From NCBI RefSeq assembly GCF_026343115.1, contig NZ_JAPEMC010000003.1, positions 186,001 to 250,000 on the forward strand: 64,000 nt of DNA, in the 5' to 3' direction. Shown piece by piece: positions 51,045 through 62,051 of the stretch. Source of the stretch: Streptomyces sp. NBC_00102. Its GTDB lineage: Bacteria; Actinomycetota; Actinomycetes; Streptomycetales; Streptomycetaceae. The notes beneath the pieces are model-generated. The model saw only the letters and a list, made by a program, of their open reading frames with translations, searched no databases and was not told where the DNA came from. How positions within the stretch are numbered: position 1 is the first letter of the stretch; every line of letters starts with the position of its first letter. The translations under genes were made by a program, and so were the position numbers.

Positions 51045-51299
51045 TCAGCCGCGCTGCCCGGCCTTGCGGCGGTCGCGGCGCTTGAGCGCACGCCGTTCGT
51101 CCTCCGCGAGGCCGCCCCACACCCCCGCGTCCTGGTTGTTGTCGAGAGCCCATCGCAGACACTGCTCCCGTACGGGGCAGGTGCGGCAGACCGCCTTGGC
51201 GTCCTCGGTCTGGACGAGTGCGGGCCCGGTGCTCCCGATCGGGAAGAAAAGGTCCGGGTCCTCCTCGCGGCAGGCCGCTCGTGTGCGCCAGTTCTCCAT
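51045..51299 (-). CDS. WhiB-family iron-sulphur regulator, short WblE-like
   Basis: An 84-residue WhiB-like protein. Four cysteines (Cys10, Cys38, Cys41, Cys47) in the order C-x27-C-x2-C-x5-C ligate a 4Fe-4S cluster; the GVWGGLAEDERR turn and the basic tail KRRDRRKAGQ follow. Length and the start NWRTRAACREEDPDLFFPIG match the WblE class, which affects redox-linked gene expression with the principal sigma factor. It lies 77 nt downstream of the PP2C phosphatase gene. Confidence 0.95.
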   Translation of the reverse strand: MENWRTRAACREEDPDLFFPIGSTGPALVQTEDAKAVCRTCPVREQCLRWALDNNQDAGVWGGLAEDERRALKRRDRRKAGQRG

Positions 51300-51376
51300 G
51301 GTTCCCACTTCCGGTGGCCGGTTGCGTGTTTTCGTCTCCGGTTCTCGGGTGACCGACAGCCGGGGACCGAAACCGG

Positions 51377-52480
51377 TTACCACCGAAAAGTTGCCTCCGG
51401 GGGCCGGTACAGGGCGAGCAGGGCCTGGTCGTCCTGCGGCCGGTCGCCGGTGTGGCGGCGGACGTCGCGGATCAGCGCGTCGAGGATCTGTCCTGGGGCG
51501 ACGGGGTCGCCCAGGGCGATGCGGCGTCTGGCGAGGACGGGCAGTCGCTGGGTGGCGTCGTAGAAGGTGCCGGTGCTGTCCCGGGACTCGCTGACGCCGT
51601 CGGTGTAGAGGACGAGGGTGGCGCCCGGCGGGAAATCGAAGGTGTCGATGGGAGCGGTCCAGTCCTGGATCGCTCCGATGCCCAGTGGAGGTGCTTCCTC
51701 GGAGGGTTCGAGCAGTGTGGCGGTGCCCTGCACGTCGAGCAGTACCGGCGGTGGATGTCCCCGGTTGACGAGGCGTACGGAGGAGAGGTCGAGGGCGAAT
51801 TCGGCGAGCAGGCCCGTCGTGAACCCCTCGGCCCGTTCCAGTCCGCCTCGGCGGTCGCCCTCCCGGGTGAGGGCCCGTTCCATGGCGTGGGCCAGGGCGG
51901 CGAGGTCCTCCGCCTCGTCGGCGGCGTACCGGAAGGCGCCGAGGTCGGAACAGACGGCGCTGACCGCGCCGAGGCCCTTGCCCCGAACGTCGCCGATGAG
52001 TGCGCGGATGCCGTGCGGGGTGTGCTGGACGACGTAGAGGTCGCCTCCGATGAGCGCCTCGTCCTCGGCGGGTACGTAGCGTGCCGCGACCCGCAGGGAC
52101 CCGATCCGCTCGGGCGGGTCGGGCAGGACCGCGCGCTGGGCCACGAACGCGACCTGCCTGGCGCGCACGGTGTGGGCGTACTGTCGGTCCAGCCTCCGGT
52201 TGATGAAGAGCGCCAGTACGGTCACGGCCAGCAGGGTGAGCTGGTTCGCCACTCCCCGGCGCCAGCCGAAGGTGCCGTCGACGCGGGCGAGGACCGCGTG
52301 CACGGCCATCGAGACGAGCCCGGTCAGGATGATTCCCCGGGGCCGCAGCAGGGGGCCCGCGAAGACCGGTGCGGCGATGAGCAGGGGGGCCGAGGTCACG
52401 TCCTGCGGGGTGATCAGGTCGACGACGACCGCCAGCACGATGACGATGGCGGGGATCCACTGCACACTCCTCGACTGCAC
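51377..52480 (-). CDS. Membrane-anchored PP2C/SpoIIE-type protein phosphatase
   Basis: A 367-residue protein: an N-terminal membrane part of about three to four helices (QWIPAIVIVLAVVVDLI, LLIAAPVFAGPLL, LTLLAVTVLALFIN), then a PP2C-like domain with IGGDLYVVQHT (Asp-bound metal), LIGDVRGKG, VNRGHPPP and LYTDGVSESRD. It would dephosphorylate anti-anti-sigma or other partner-switch proteins. The start is uncertain: I used the GTG at 52480, with GGGGGA nearby; a TTG at 52600 is in frame upstream. It is upstream of WhiB on the same strand. Confidence 0.87.
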   Translation of the reverse strand: MQSRSVQWIPAIVIVLAVVVDLITPQDVTSAPLLIAAPVFAGPLLRPRGIILTGLVSMAVHAVLARVDGTFGWRRGVANQLTLLAVTVLALFINRRLDRQYAHTVRARQVAFVAQRAVLPDPPERIGSLRVAARYVPAEDEALIGGDLYVVQHTPHGIRALIGDVRGKGLGAVSAVCSDLGAFRYAADEAEDLAALAHAMERALTREGDRRGGLERAEGFTTGLLAEFALDLSSVRLVNRGHPPPVLLDVQGTATLLEPSEEAPPLGIGAIQDWTAPIDTFDFPPGATLVLYTDGVSESRDSTGTFYDATQRLPVLARRRIALGDPVAPGQILDALIRDVRRHTGDRPQDDQALLALYRPPEATFRW

Positions 52481-52826
52481 CACTCCCCCACGCTGCACGC
52501 CCCGCCGCCGGTCCGCATCCCGGCGGGACGCGATCGGGCGGTGCCGTGCGGGGCCAGGGCCTTCGTTCGAAATCGGTGCTCTCAGTAGGGCAATGGCCAA
52601 GGCGACGAGCGCTCATCGGGCACTTTCACGCGAATTGCCCTGATACGGGGGCGTCAAGAGTTTGCCCGTCTTGGCCCCGCGCCGATCCAGGCGGATAGGG
52701 TGAGCGATCCGGTGCACCGGCCACGGGGGCAATCCCGAAGTCATGTGTCTGGTGACACCTTGTACGAGACCCGAGCGTCTTCAGGGGGAAGGCGCCGCGT
52801 GGCCCCGACGGAGGATTCGGACAACC
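52481..52826. other. Divergent intergenic region between phosphatase and LCP genes
   Basis: About 345 nt without a clear gene. TTGGCC at 52672 and TAGGGT near 52696 could be a promoter for the LCP gene but the spacer is 19 nt. Part of it may code for the N-terminus of a longer phosphatase if the TTG start is used. Confidence 0.4.
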
Positions 52827-54578
52827 GTGGACGCGCAAGGCCGTGGGCGGGCGGACGACATCGACCCCGCAGACCAGTGGGTGCTCAACCCGAGCACCGG
52901 CGAATACGAACTGCGACTGACCCCTTCCGCACCGCAACCGGGCAGAACGGGTGTTCCGAGCCCGCGGGGGCCGGTCCGGGGTGGGGGCGGCGGCTCCGGC
53001 CGGACACAGGCCGGGCCGGAGCGGGACACCCGGGCTCCGGGCCGTACGGAGTCGCCCGCCGGTCTTCCGGCGCCCCGCAGGCGCCGGGGAGCTCCCGACG
53101 AGCCGCCCGGGCGCCGGGGGGCGCGGAACAAGCGGAAGCCGAGGACCAAGCGCGTTCTGCTCTGGACCGGCGGCACGATGGCGCTCGTCCTGGTGGCCGT
53201 CTCCGCCGCCGGGTACGCCTACCTCAAGCACCTGGAGGGCAACGTCACGACCACGGACGTGGGCGACGCCGGGGCCGCCGGCTTCAGCAAGGACAAGGCC
53301 TTCAACATACTGATCATCGGCACCGACAAGCGGACCGGCGCCGGCAACGAGGGTTACGGCGACAGCGGCAGCGTCGGCCACGCCGACACCAACATCCTGC
53401 TGCACGTCTCCGAGGACCGGACGAACGCGACGGCGCTGAGCATCCCGCGCGACCTCATCGTCGACGTGCCCGACTGCCCGACCAAGCAGAAGGACGGCAC
53501 CGAGAAGATCGTGCCGGGGACGCAGCACGTCCGCTTCAACACCAGTCTCGGCCAGGACGGCCGAGACCCGGGCTGCACCATGCGTACGGTCAAGGAGACC
53601 ACCGGCATCACGGTGGACCACTTCATGATGGCCGACTTCAACGCGGTGAAGACGCTGACGACCGCGGTCGAAGGGGTCGACGTGTGCCTCGCCAAGGACG
53701 TCGACGACCCCGACTCGCACCTGAAACTCGGCAAGGGGACGCACACCATCCAGGGCGAGCAGGCGCTGGCCTTCCTCCGCACCCGGCACAGCTTCGGCAA
53801 CAAGGGCGACCTCGACCGCATCGGGGTGCAGCAGCAGTTCCTCGGCTCGCTGATGCGGAAGATGTCCTCCAGCGACACGCTCACCAGCCCCACCAAGCTG
53901 GTGAAGCTCGCGGAAGCCACCACCGAGGCACTGACCGTGGACACCGGCATCGGCAAGCCCAGCACGCTCAAGGACATGGCGCTGGAGCTGAAGAAGGTCC
54001 CGACGAAGAACATCGCCTTCACCACGGTGCCGGTGCTCGACAACCCGGATGAGCACCCCCCGGTGACGGTGATCCTCAACGAGGCGGCCGCGCCTCCGGT
54101 CTTCCAGGCCATCGCCGACGACGTCTCCCTCACCGAGGTGAAGCAGAAGAAGAAGGAAGAGGCCGCCTCGGTCGCCGCCCGCCTCAAGGGCACCCAGTCC
54201 GCCGCGGGCGACGTGCGGGTACGGGTCCTCAACGGCGGCGCCGAGGGCGGCTCCGCCGGGAAGACCGTGGAGTGGCTCCAGAACGAGGTGGGCGTGACCA
54301 AGTCCGAGAACGGGGCCAACGCCCCGGAGAAACTCGCGAAGACGACGCTGGAGTACGCCCCCGACCAGGCGGACCAGGCCCGCAAGCTCGCCGCGCTGAT
54401 GGGCCTGTCCGGATCGGCGATGAAGCCGGGGAAAAGCGTCGAGAACGCGCAGGGGCTGCCCGCCATGACCCTCACTCTCGGCAAGGACTTCAAGGGTGCG
54501 GGGGTCTCCCTCACCGCTCCCACGAAGCCGCCGGAGGTGACCAAGTCCACGGCCGACCAGGCGAAGTGCGCGCAGTAG
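52827..54578 (+). CDS. LytR-CpsA-Psr (LCP) family cell-wall glycopolymer ligase
   Basis: A 583-residue membrane-anchored enzyme. A long Pro/Gly/Arg-rich cytoplasmic N-terminus (1-110) precedes a single transmembrane helix (WTGGTMALVLVAVSAAGYAYL, about 113-133), an LCP domain (about 155-330) and a LytR_C domain (about 460-560). LCP motifs are NILIIGTDKR, HADTNILLHV, SIPRDLIVDV and an ALAFLRTRHS...DLDRIGVQQQ stretch, which supply the basic pyrophosphate contacts. These enzymes attach teichoic acids or other glycopolymers to peptidoglycan. The GTG start has GGAGG 12 nt away; other starts are possible. It stands alone and ends at a strong terminator. Confidence 0.92.
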   Translation: MDAQGRGRADDIDPADQWVLNPSTGEYELRLTPSAPQPGRTGVPSPRGPVRGGGGGSGRTQAGPERDTRAPGRTESPAGLPAPRRRRGAPDEPPGRRGARNKRKPRTKRVLLWTGGTMALVLVAVSAAGYAYLKHLEGNVTTTDVGDAGAAGFSKDKAFNILIIGTDKRTGAGNEGYGDSGSVGHADTNILLHVSEDRTNATALSIPRDLIVDVPDCPTKQKDGTEKIVPGTQHVRFNTSLGQDGRDPGCTMRTVKETTGITVDHFMMADFNAVKTLTTAVEGVDVCLAKDVDDPDSHLKLGKGTHTIQGEQALAFLRTRHSFGNKGDLDRIGVQQQFLGSLMRKMSSSDTLTSPTKLVKLAEATTEALTVDTGIGKPSTLKDMALELKKVPTKNIAFTTVPVLDNPDEHPPVTVILNEAAAPPVFQAIADDVSLTEVKQKKKEEAASVAARLKGTQSAAGDVRVRVLNGGAEGGSAGKTVEWLQNEVGVTKSENGANAPEKLAKTTLEYAPDQADQARKLAALMGLSGSAMKPGKSVENAQGLPAMTLTLGKDFKGAGVSLTAPTKPPEVTKSTADQAKCAQ

Positions 54579-54608
54579 CCGGCTGACGAAACGGTCCGGC
54601 CGAAAAGC

Positions 54609-54651
54609 CGGGCCGGGTTCCGCCGCTCCGTGTGCGGCGGAACCCGGCCCG
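54609..54651 (+). terminator. Terminator after the LCP gene
   Basis: CGGGCCGGGTTCCGCCG pairs perfectly with CGGCGGAACCCGGCCCG (17 bp, 9-nt loop), 30 nt after the LCP stop. The convergent metallo-beta-lactamase-fold gene ends 39 nt further on. Confidence 0.9.
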
Positions 54652-54689
54652 TTCCCGGACGGCCCGCGCCGACGGGCCGCCCGGGACGG

Positions 54690-55757
54690 TCAGGGCAGGC
54701 GGATCGGGGCGGGCAGCAGGGCCCGTGCGGGCACCGGCCGCCACCGGTGGCTCCCGTCGCCGGCCGGGGCGACCCTGCCGAAGGCCTGGTCGCCGAAGTG
54801 GAACGCGAACCCGTACGTGCGCGGCGTACCGAGCAGCCCCAGCAGGGTCGAACGGGCCTTCAGGACGCCGTCTACGTCCGTGTCCGGCCCGGACGGCCAC
54901 TCGGGGTGGGCGATCTGGGCCGGTGTGTGGAAGGCGTCGCCGAACACCAGGACGCGCCGTCCGCCGCCGGCCGAGATGACGTACGTCGTGTGCCCCGGGC
55001 TGTGGCCGGGGGTGATCACCGCGGTGACGCCGGGCCACACCTCGGCACCGTCGTCGAACCGCCGCAGCACACGGGCCATGGGCACCATGAACCCTTCCCA
55101 GGACGGCGCCCCGACCTCCACCTCACCGTTCCAGAACGGCTCCCACTCGGCGTCCGCCACGAGGTAGTCGGCGCGGGGGAACGCCTTGCGCATCCGCCCG
55201 TCGCGCCCCTGGACGAAGCCGAGACCGGTGTGGTCCGTGTGCAGGTGGGTGAAGGCCACCGTGTCGATGGACTCCGGTGCCACCCGCAGCGCCCGAAGGG
55301 TCCGCAGCAGCGCTCCGCCCCGGGAGACACCGAGCGAGGGCGCCAGCACGTTGCTGCCCAGCCCGACGTCGATCAGCAGCCGGCGGCCGCCCCGCTCCAC
55401 GAGGACACCGCCGGCCGAGGCGGCGATCCGTCCGGAGGGGGCGAGTGCCTCCGGGTTCTCCTTCCAGTACAGGGCGGGGACCGCGGGAAGGAAGCCCACG
55501 GGGTCCAGTTCCATCGCCGCGTCGACGACGTAGGTGAGGCGGACGTCGCCCACCGTGAGGGTGCGTACGGCCGACTGGTCCCCGAGGCGGCCGGTGCGGG
55601 GCGGGGCGTCGCCGGTGCGGGGCCGGGCGTCCGCGGCGGATGCCGGCCCCGGCAGGGCGCCCGCGAGCGGGACGGAGAGTGCGGCGCCGGAGACGAGCGC
55701 GGTGCGCAGTACTCGGCGGCGGGAAGGCCGGGAGGAGACGGATGTGCGGTCTGTCAT
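54690..55757 (-). CDS. Tat-exported metallo-beta-lactamase-fold hydrolase
   Basis: A 355-residue MBL-fold protein with a twin-arginine signal (SRRRVLRTALVSGAALSV, residues 12-29). The zinc site is FTHLHTDHTG (HxHxDH), with later GHSPGHTTYV and FGDAFH. It resembles the AHL-lactonase/quorum-quenching and arylsulfatase-like MBL branch, but the substrate is not evident. AAGGAG precedes the ATG by 7 nt. It lies downstream of ppc on the same strand after a strong terminator, so it is probably a separate unit. Confidence 0.85.
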   Translation of the reverse strand: MTDRTSVSSRPSRRRVLRTALVSGAALSVPLAGALPGPASAADARPRTGDAPPRTGRLGDQSAVRTLTVGDVRLTYVVDAAMELDPVGFLPAVPALYWKENPEALAPSGRIAASAGGVLVERGGRRLLIDVGLGSNVLAPSLGVSRGGALLRTLRALRVAPESIDTVAFTHLHTDHTGLGFVQGRDGRMRKAFPRADYLVADAEWEPFWNGEVEVGAPSWEGFMVPMARVLRRFDDGAEVWPGVTAVITPGHSPGHTTYVISAGGGRRVLVFGDAFHTPAQIAHPEWPSGPDTDVDGVLKARSTLLGLLGTPRTYGFAFHFGDQAFGRVAPAGDGSHRWRPVPARALLPAPIRLP

Positions 55758-55773
55758 GGCCGGGCTCCTTCGC

Positions 55774-55803
55774 CCCCCGTCCGGCCGAGGGGCCGGACGG
55801 GGG
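55774..55803 (-). terminator. Terminator after ppc
   Basis: CCCCCGTCCGGCC pairs perfectly with GGCCGGACGGGGG (13 bp, 4-nt loop), 18 nt after the ppc stop. It separates ppc from the metallo-beta-lactamase-fold gene. Confidence 0.85.
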
Positions 55804-55821
55804 CATCGGGTGGGGTGGGCA

Positions 55822-58542
<2,721 letters not shown>

Positions 58543-58577
58543 GTCTGCTCCTGGGTGGGGAGTGGTGAAGGTCCGGT

Positions 58578-59471
58578 TCACGGCGTCAGCAGGTTCGCGG
58601 GGTTGGACCGGGTGATGTCCTCGATCTCCTGGGCCGTCAGGCCCGCGTCGTGGAACCACCGCGTGCGCAGGTCCAGCCATTCCTCGACGTCCGGCTGGTC
58701 GGGCTGCCCGAGGTCGGAGCTGAACACCACGCGGGGATGGGCGCGCACGACGTCGCCGAGGTGGCCGGCGTCGTGGTGCCCCAGCAGCAGCGTCAGCGCG
58801 GTGACTTCGACGTGGAGACCCGGTACGGAGGAGAGGCCGGCCAGGTCGGCGGGGGTGAAGCCCGACATGGGGTGGGTCGCGTGGGTGAGGAGGAGGCGGG
58901 GTACGCCGAGCCGCACGGCCTCGTCCACGACGCGCAGCGCGGCCTCCCGGTCGCAGTGGCCCGTCGCCAGCACGACGGGCAGGTCGCGGGCCGCGCGGAG
59001 TACCTCGCCCACGTCCTGGCGCAGCCGCCCGTCGGGAGCGAGGACGCCGTCGGCCCGCCACCGGTCGACGTCGAGCAGCGGGTGGAACGAGGTGCGCCGC
59101 AGCGTGGAGGTGTGCGCGGGTCCGGCCAGCGTCGGCAGGTGGACGACCAGGCGGGCGGGGGTGTCCGGGCCGTGTGCGTACACCGCCTGTTCGACGGCGG
59201 CCGGGCGGATACCGCCGGCCAGTTCGTTGAGGACGAGTGTGCCGGAGACGGGCAGCCCCTCCTGCCGGGCTTCCCAGGCGCGGGCCGCCGTCGAGGTGAG
59301 ATGGCTCTTCAGCACGACCCAGCCGCCCACCTTCGCGTACGCCCGGCCGGCGGCGGCCGAGGTGAGCCGTCGGTCGTAGAGGTCGGGGCCCGCGTGGTAG
59401 TGGACGTCTACCAGCGCGTGCGCGGCCATCTCGCCCAGGGCCGTCCCACGCACGGGGGCCCTCTCACGCAT
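58578..59471 (-). CDS. DUF6282-family metal-dependent hydrolase-like protein
   Basis: A 297-residue TIM-barrel protein of the amidohydrolase/PHP-like superfamily. Metal-ligand-type motifs are [15 protein letters not shown] (HxH, residues 22-36), [20 protein letters not shown] and [19 protein letters not shown]. It matches the uncharacterised DUF6282 pattern. The ATG lies inside the end of the dehydrogenase-RraA fusion gene (8-nt overlap), so it is part of the same operon. It could hydrolyse a lactone, amide or related ring intermediate. A start at [10 protein letters not shown] (residue 15) is an alternative. Confidence 0.85.
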   Translation of the reverse strand: MRERAPVRGTALGEMAAHALVDVHYHAGPDLYDRRLTSAAAGRAYAKVGGWVVLKSHLTSTAARAWEARQEGLPVSGTLVLNELAGGIRPAAVEQAVYAHGPDTPARLVVHLPTLAGPAHTSTLRRTSFHPLLDVDRWRADGVLAPDGRLRQDVGEVLRAARDLPVVLATGHCDREAALRVVDEAVRLGVPRLLLTHATHPMSGFTPADLAGLSSVPGLHVEVTALTLLLGHHDAGHLGDVVRAHPRVVFSSDLGQPDQPDVEEWLDLRTRWFHDAGLTAQEIEDITRSNPANLLTP

Positions 59472-61272
59472 GGGAGGGCTGCCTGCCGCCGTCCCACGGC
59501 TTGGCGTAGCCGTACCGGAGGCGGGCCTCGTCGAGGCGGAGGCCTGCCGCGACCGCGGCGCCGATGGCGCCCTCGGTCCGTTCCACGCCCTCCGCGCGTT
59601 CGGCGACCTCCGCGGCGTACGCGTCGGGCACCACCAGCACCCCGTTGTCGTCGGCGACCACGATGTCGCCGGGCCGCACGGTGACGCCGCCCACGGTGAC
59701 GTCCCGCCCGGTCGCCGCGAGTTCCACCCGGTTCTTCCCGCTGACCATCGTGGCGCCGGTGCTGTAGAGCGGGTAGCCGGCGGCGCGGATCTCCGCGATG
59801 TCCCGGGCCGACCCGTGCAGGGCGGTGCCGCGCACCCCGCGGCGCTGCGCCAGGCCCGTCAGGAGCGAGCCCCAGTTGGTGCAGGTCGTGCTGCCCGCGT
59901 TGTCGACCACGACGAACGAGCCCTCGGGCACGTCGTCGAGGTAGTTGGCCGCGTTGCGGAAGCCCTCCCCCGTGTCGTCGACGGGCTGGTACGTGACGGT
60001 GAACGCCCGGCCCGCGGCCCGGGTCCCCGGCACCCTCGGGGCGATGCCGGAGAGGACCCCGCCGACTCCGAGGCTGTCCAGCGCGTCGGAGACGGACGCG
60101 GTGTCGAGGCGGGCGAGCCGGTCGACCACCTCGTCCGAGGGCGCCTGGCCGGTCCGTGGAGCGGTGGTCTGCGCCTCGCCTCCGGCGGGGGCGATTTCCC
60201 CGGCCACGGCCCGTGCGACCTCCTGGGTGCCGCTCGTTCCGCCCATGTCGTAGGTGACGGTCGTCCGGCGCGCCACCACCGTCCGCACCGCTGCCCTGAT
60301 CTCCTCGCCGGGTACGGCCAGGTCCAGGTGGTCGAGCATCTGGGCCACGGCGAGGAGCATGGCCATGGGGTTCGCGCGATCCTGGCCGGCCATGCCCGGG
60401 GCGCTGCCGTGCACCGGTTCGAAGTAGCTGCCGCGGTCGCCGATGTTGCCGCTGGGAGCGAGGCCGAGTCCGCCCATGACACCCGCGCCGAGGTCGGACA
60501 GGATGTCTCCGAACATGTTCTCGGCGACCAGCACGCCGAACCGTTCCGGTCTGCGGACCATCCACAGGGCGACCGCGTCGACGTTGAGGATCTCGGTCTC
60601 GATGTCGGGATGATCCTGCGCGATCAGTTCGAGCCGCTCACGCAGATGGTTGCTGCTGTGGCGCAGGACGTTGGGCTTGTCGACCAGGGTGAGCCGCTGG
60701 TGGCCGTGCGAGCGAGCGTAGGCGAATCCGTGGCGCAGCAGCCGGTCCATGCCGAACTCGGTCTGGAGGCGCAGGGTGACGCTGGTGGCGGCGGCACCGG
60801 ATGCCTGGGCGTTGGGGTGGTCGCGGACGGCGTTCCACAGTGCGTCGTCCAGTCCGTGGAAGTCGAAGCCCGCGTAGAGGCCCTCGGTGTTCTCCCGGAT
60901 CACCGTGAAGTCGAAGCGCCCGTCCACCAGGTCGGTGACCGGGCGGATGTTGGCGTACAGGTTCAGCCGCTGGCGCAGCTGGATGACCGGAGAGACGAAG
61001 GTGAGGCCGGTTCCGCGCAGTCCGGGGGGCAGTTCGGCCTCGGCCTCGCGCAGTGGCTTGCTGGTGATGGCGCCGAGGAGGCAGGTGTCGGTCTCCTCCA
61101 GCAGTTTCCAGGTGCGCTGCGGGACGGGGTTGCCCTCCTCACGCCAGCACTCCCAGCCGATGTCGCCGAAGCGGAGGTCGAGGGGGAGGTTGAGCCTGTC
61201 CACGGCGTCGAGGGCGGCGGAGGTGACCTCCGGTCCGATGCCGTCGCCGGGGAGGACCGCGACGCTCTTCAT
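59464..61272 (-). CDS. Fusion of an isopropylmalate/isocitrate-dehydrogenase-like domain and an RraA-like aldolase domain
   Basis: A 602-residue single reading frame. Residues 1-360 are a beta-decarboxylating dehydrogenase (VLPGDGIGPEV; RENTEGLYAG 127-136; Lys199 in DKPNVLR; Asp232, Asp256 and Asp260 as metal ligands; FEPVHGSAP). Residues 380-595 are RraA-like (LDTASVSDALDSLG; HGSARDIAEI with Arg490/Asp491; ADDNGVLVVP), the fold of 4-hydroxy-4-methyl-2-oxoglutarate/oxaloacetate aldolases. A short linker (361-378) joins them. A 2-hydroxyacid would be oxidised, possibly decarboxylated, and the product cleaved to pyruvate. The start overlaps the hydrolase-fold gene's stop (ATGA). Confidence 0.92.
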   Translation of the reverse strand: MKSVAVLPGDGIGPEVTSAALDAVDRLNLPLDLRFGDIGWECWREEGNPVPQRTWKLLEETDTCLLGAITSKPLREAEAELPPGLRGTGLTFVSPVIQLRQRLNLYANIRPVTDLVDGRFDFTVIRENTEGLYAGFDFHGLDDALWNAVRDHPNAQASGAAATSVTLRLQTEFGMDRLLRHGFAYARSHGHQRLTLVDKPNVLRHSSNHLRERLELIAQDHPDIETEILNVDAVALWMVRRPERFGVLVAENMFGDILSDLGAGVMGGLGLAPSGNIGDRGSYFEPVHGSAPGMAGQDRANPMAMLLAVAQMLDHLDLAVPGEEIRAAVRTVVARRTTVTYDMGGTSGTQEVARAVAGEIAPAGGEAQTTAPRTGQAPSDEVVDRLARLDTASVSDALDSLGVGGVLSGIAPRVPGTRAAGRAFTVTYQPVDDTGEGFRNAANYLDDVPEGSFVVVDNAGSTTCTNWGSLLTGLAQRRGVRGTALHGSARDIAEIRAAGYPLYSTGATMVSGKNRVELAATGRDVTVGGVTVRPGDIVVADDNGVLVVPDAYAAEVAERAEGVERTEGAIGAAVAAGLRLDEARLRYGYAKPWDGGRQPSHA

Positions 61273-62051
61273 GTGAGTCCCTTCTCGCGCAGGAAGGTGC
61301 CGACGAGGGCGGACACCTCTGCGGTGCGTTCGAAGTGGGGGCGCATGCCGGCCCCCGCGATGATGTGCACCCGGTGGTGGGGTGCGGCGGCGGTGTGGCG
61401 CTGGGTGACGAGCTGGGAGTGGCTGCCGACGATCTGCAGCAGCGGCCCGGAGTGGGCCCGCACCGCGGCCGTGACGTCGGTGCCGCACAGCAGGCGCATG
61501 CCCTCGGCCAGTCGGCTTCCGGCGTGGGGGTCGTGCGGTGCGGGGGCGGCGGTGCCTGCGGCGGGGCCGTGGCCGTAGGGCCTCACGCGCCGGTCGAGGA
61601 GGGCGAGTGCGTAGTCGGAGCGGCCGTCGGCGGCCAGATCGGCGATGTCGGTGAGCCGGGACTCCAGGAGCCCGTCCGTGCGGGCGGGTCCCGAGACGAG
61701 CAGTGCGGCCGCGGCGGGGCCGACGTCGGGGAGCAGGGCCTGGGCGACCGCACCGCCGAGGGCGTTTCCGCAGATCAGGTCGATGGGGCCGTAACTGGGG
61801 AGGAGTGCGCGCCAGCGGGCGACGAGGTGGTCCATCGAGTCGTCGCCCTCCTCGCGCAGCGCGAGGGTGTCGACGACGGTCACCCGCAGGCCGGCGTCGG
61901 CGAGGACCTGGGTGACGGGGGCGAAGAACGCTCCTCCGTCCCAGCGGGGGGTCACCGGTCCAAACACCAGTGCGTGTGCCGGGTTGGCCAGACCCGCGGC
62001 GGCCTTCGGTCCGAAGACCGCCGCGGGAACAGCGGTTGCGGTGTGCGTCAC
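61269..62051 (-). CDS. Alpha/beta-hydrolase-fold protein lacking the catalytic triad
   Basis: A 260-residue alpha/beta-hydrolase-like protein with a GTG start. The nucleophile-elbow region reads CGNALGGAVAQAL with Ala97 where Ser is expected (GxSxG). The acid position appears as IVGSHSQLVT, with Ser/Gln instead of Asp. The C-terminal GAGMRPHFER has Met in place of the usual His of GHxPxxE. All three triad positions therefore look replaced, though the fold markers and length are normal. It overlaps both neighbours by 4 bp and is clearly kept in the operon. It may be a binding or scaffold protein or use different chemistry. Confidence 0.8.
   Translation of the reverse strand: MTHTATAVPAAVFGPKAAAGLANPAHALVFGPVTPRWDGGAFFAPVTQVLADAGLRVTVVDTLALREEGDDSMDHLVARWRALLPSYGPIDLICGNALGGAVAQALLPDVGPAAAALLVSGPARTDGLLESRLTDIADLAADGRSDYALALLDRRVRPYGHGPAAGTAAPAPHDPHAGSRLAEGMRLLCGTDVTAAVRAHSGPLLQIVGSHSQLVTQRHTAAAPHHRVHIIAGAGMRPHFERTAEVSALVGTFLREKGLT

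Noticed and set aside
52626..54550. Long minus-strand frames opposite the LCP gene
   Set aside because: They are antisense shadows; the plus-strand frame has clear LCP and LytR_C domains and a terminator.
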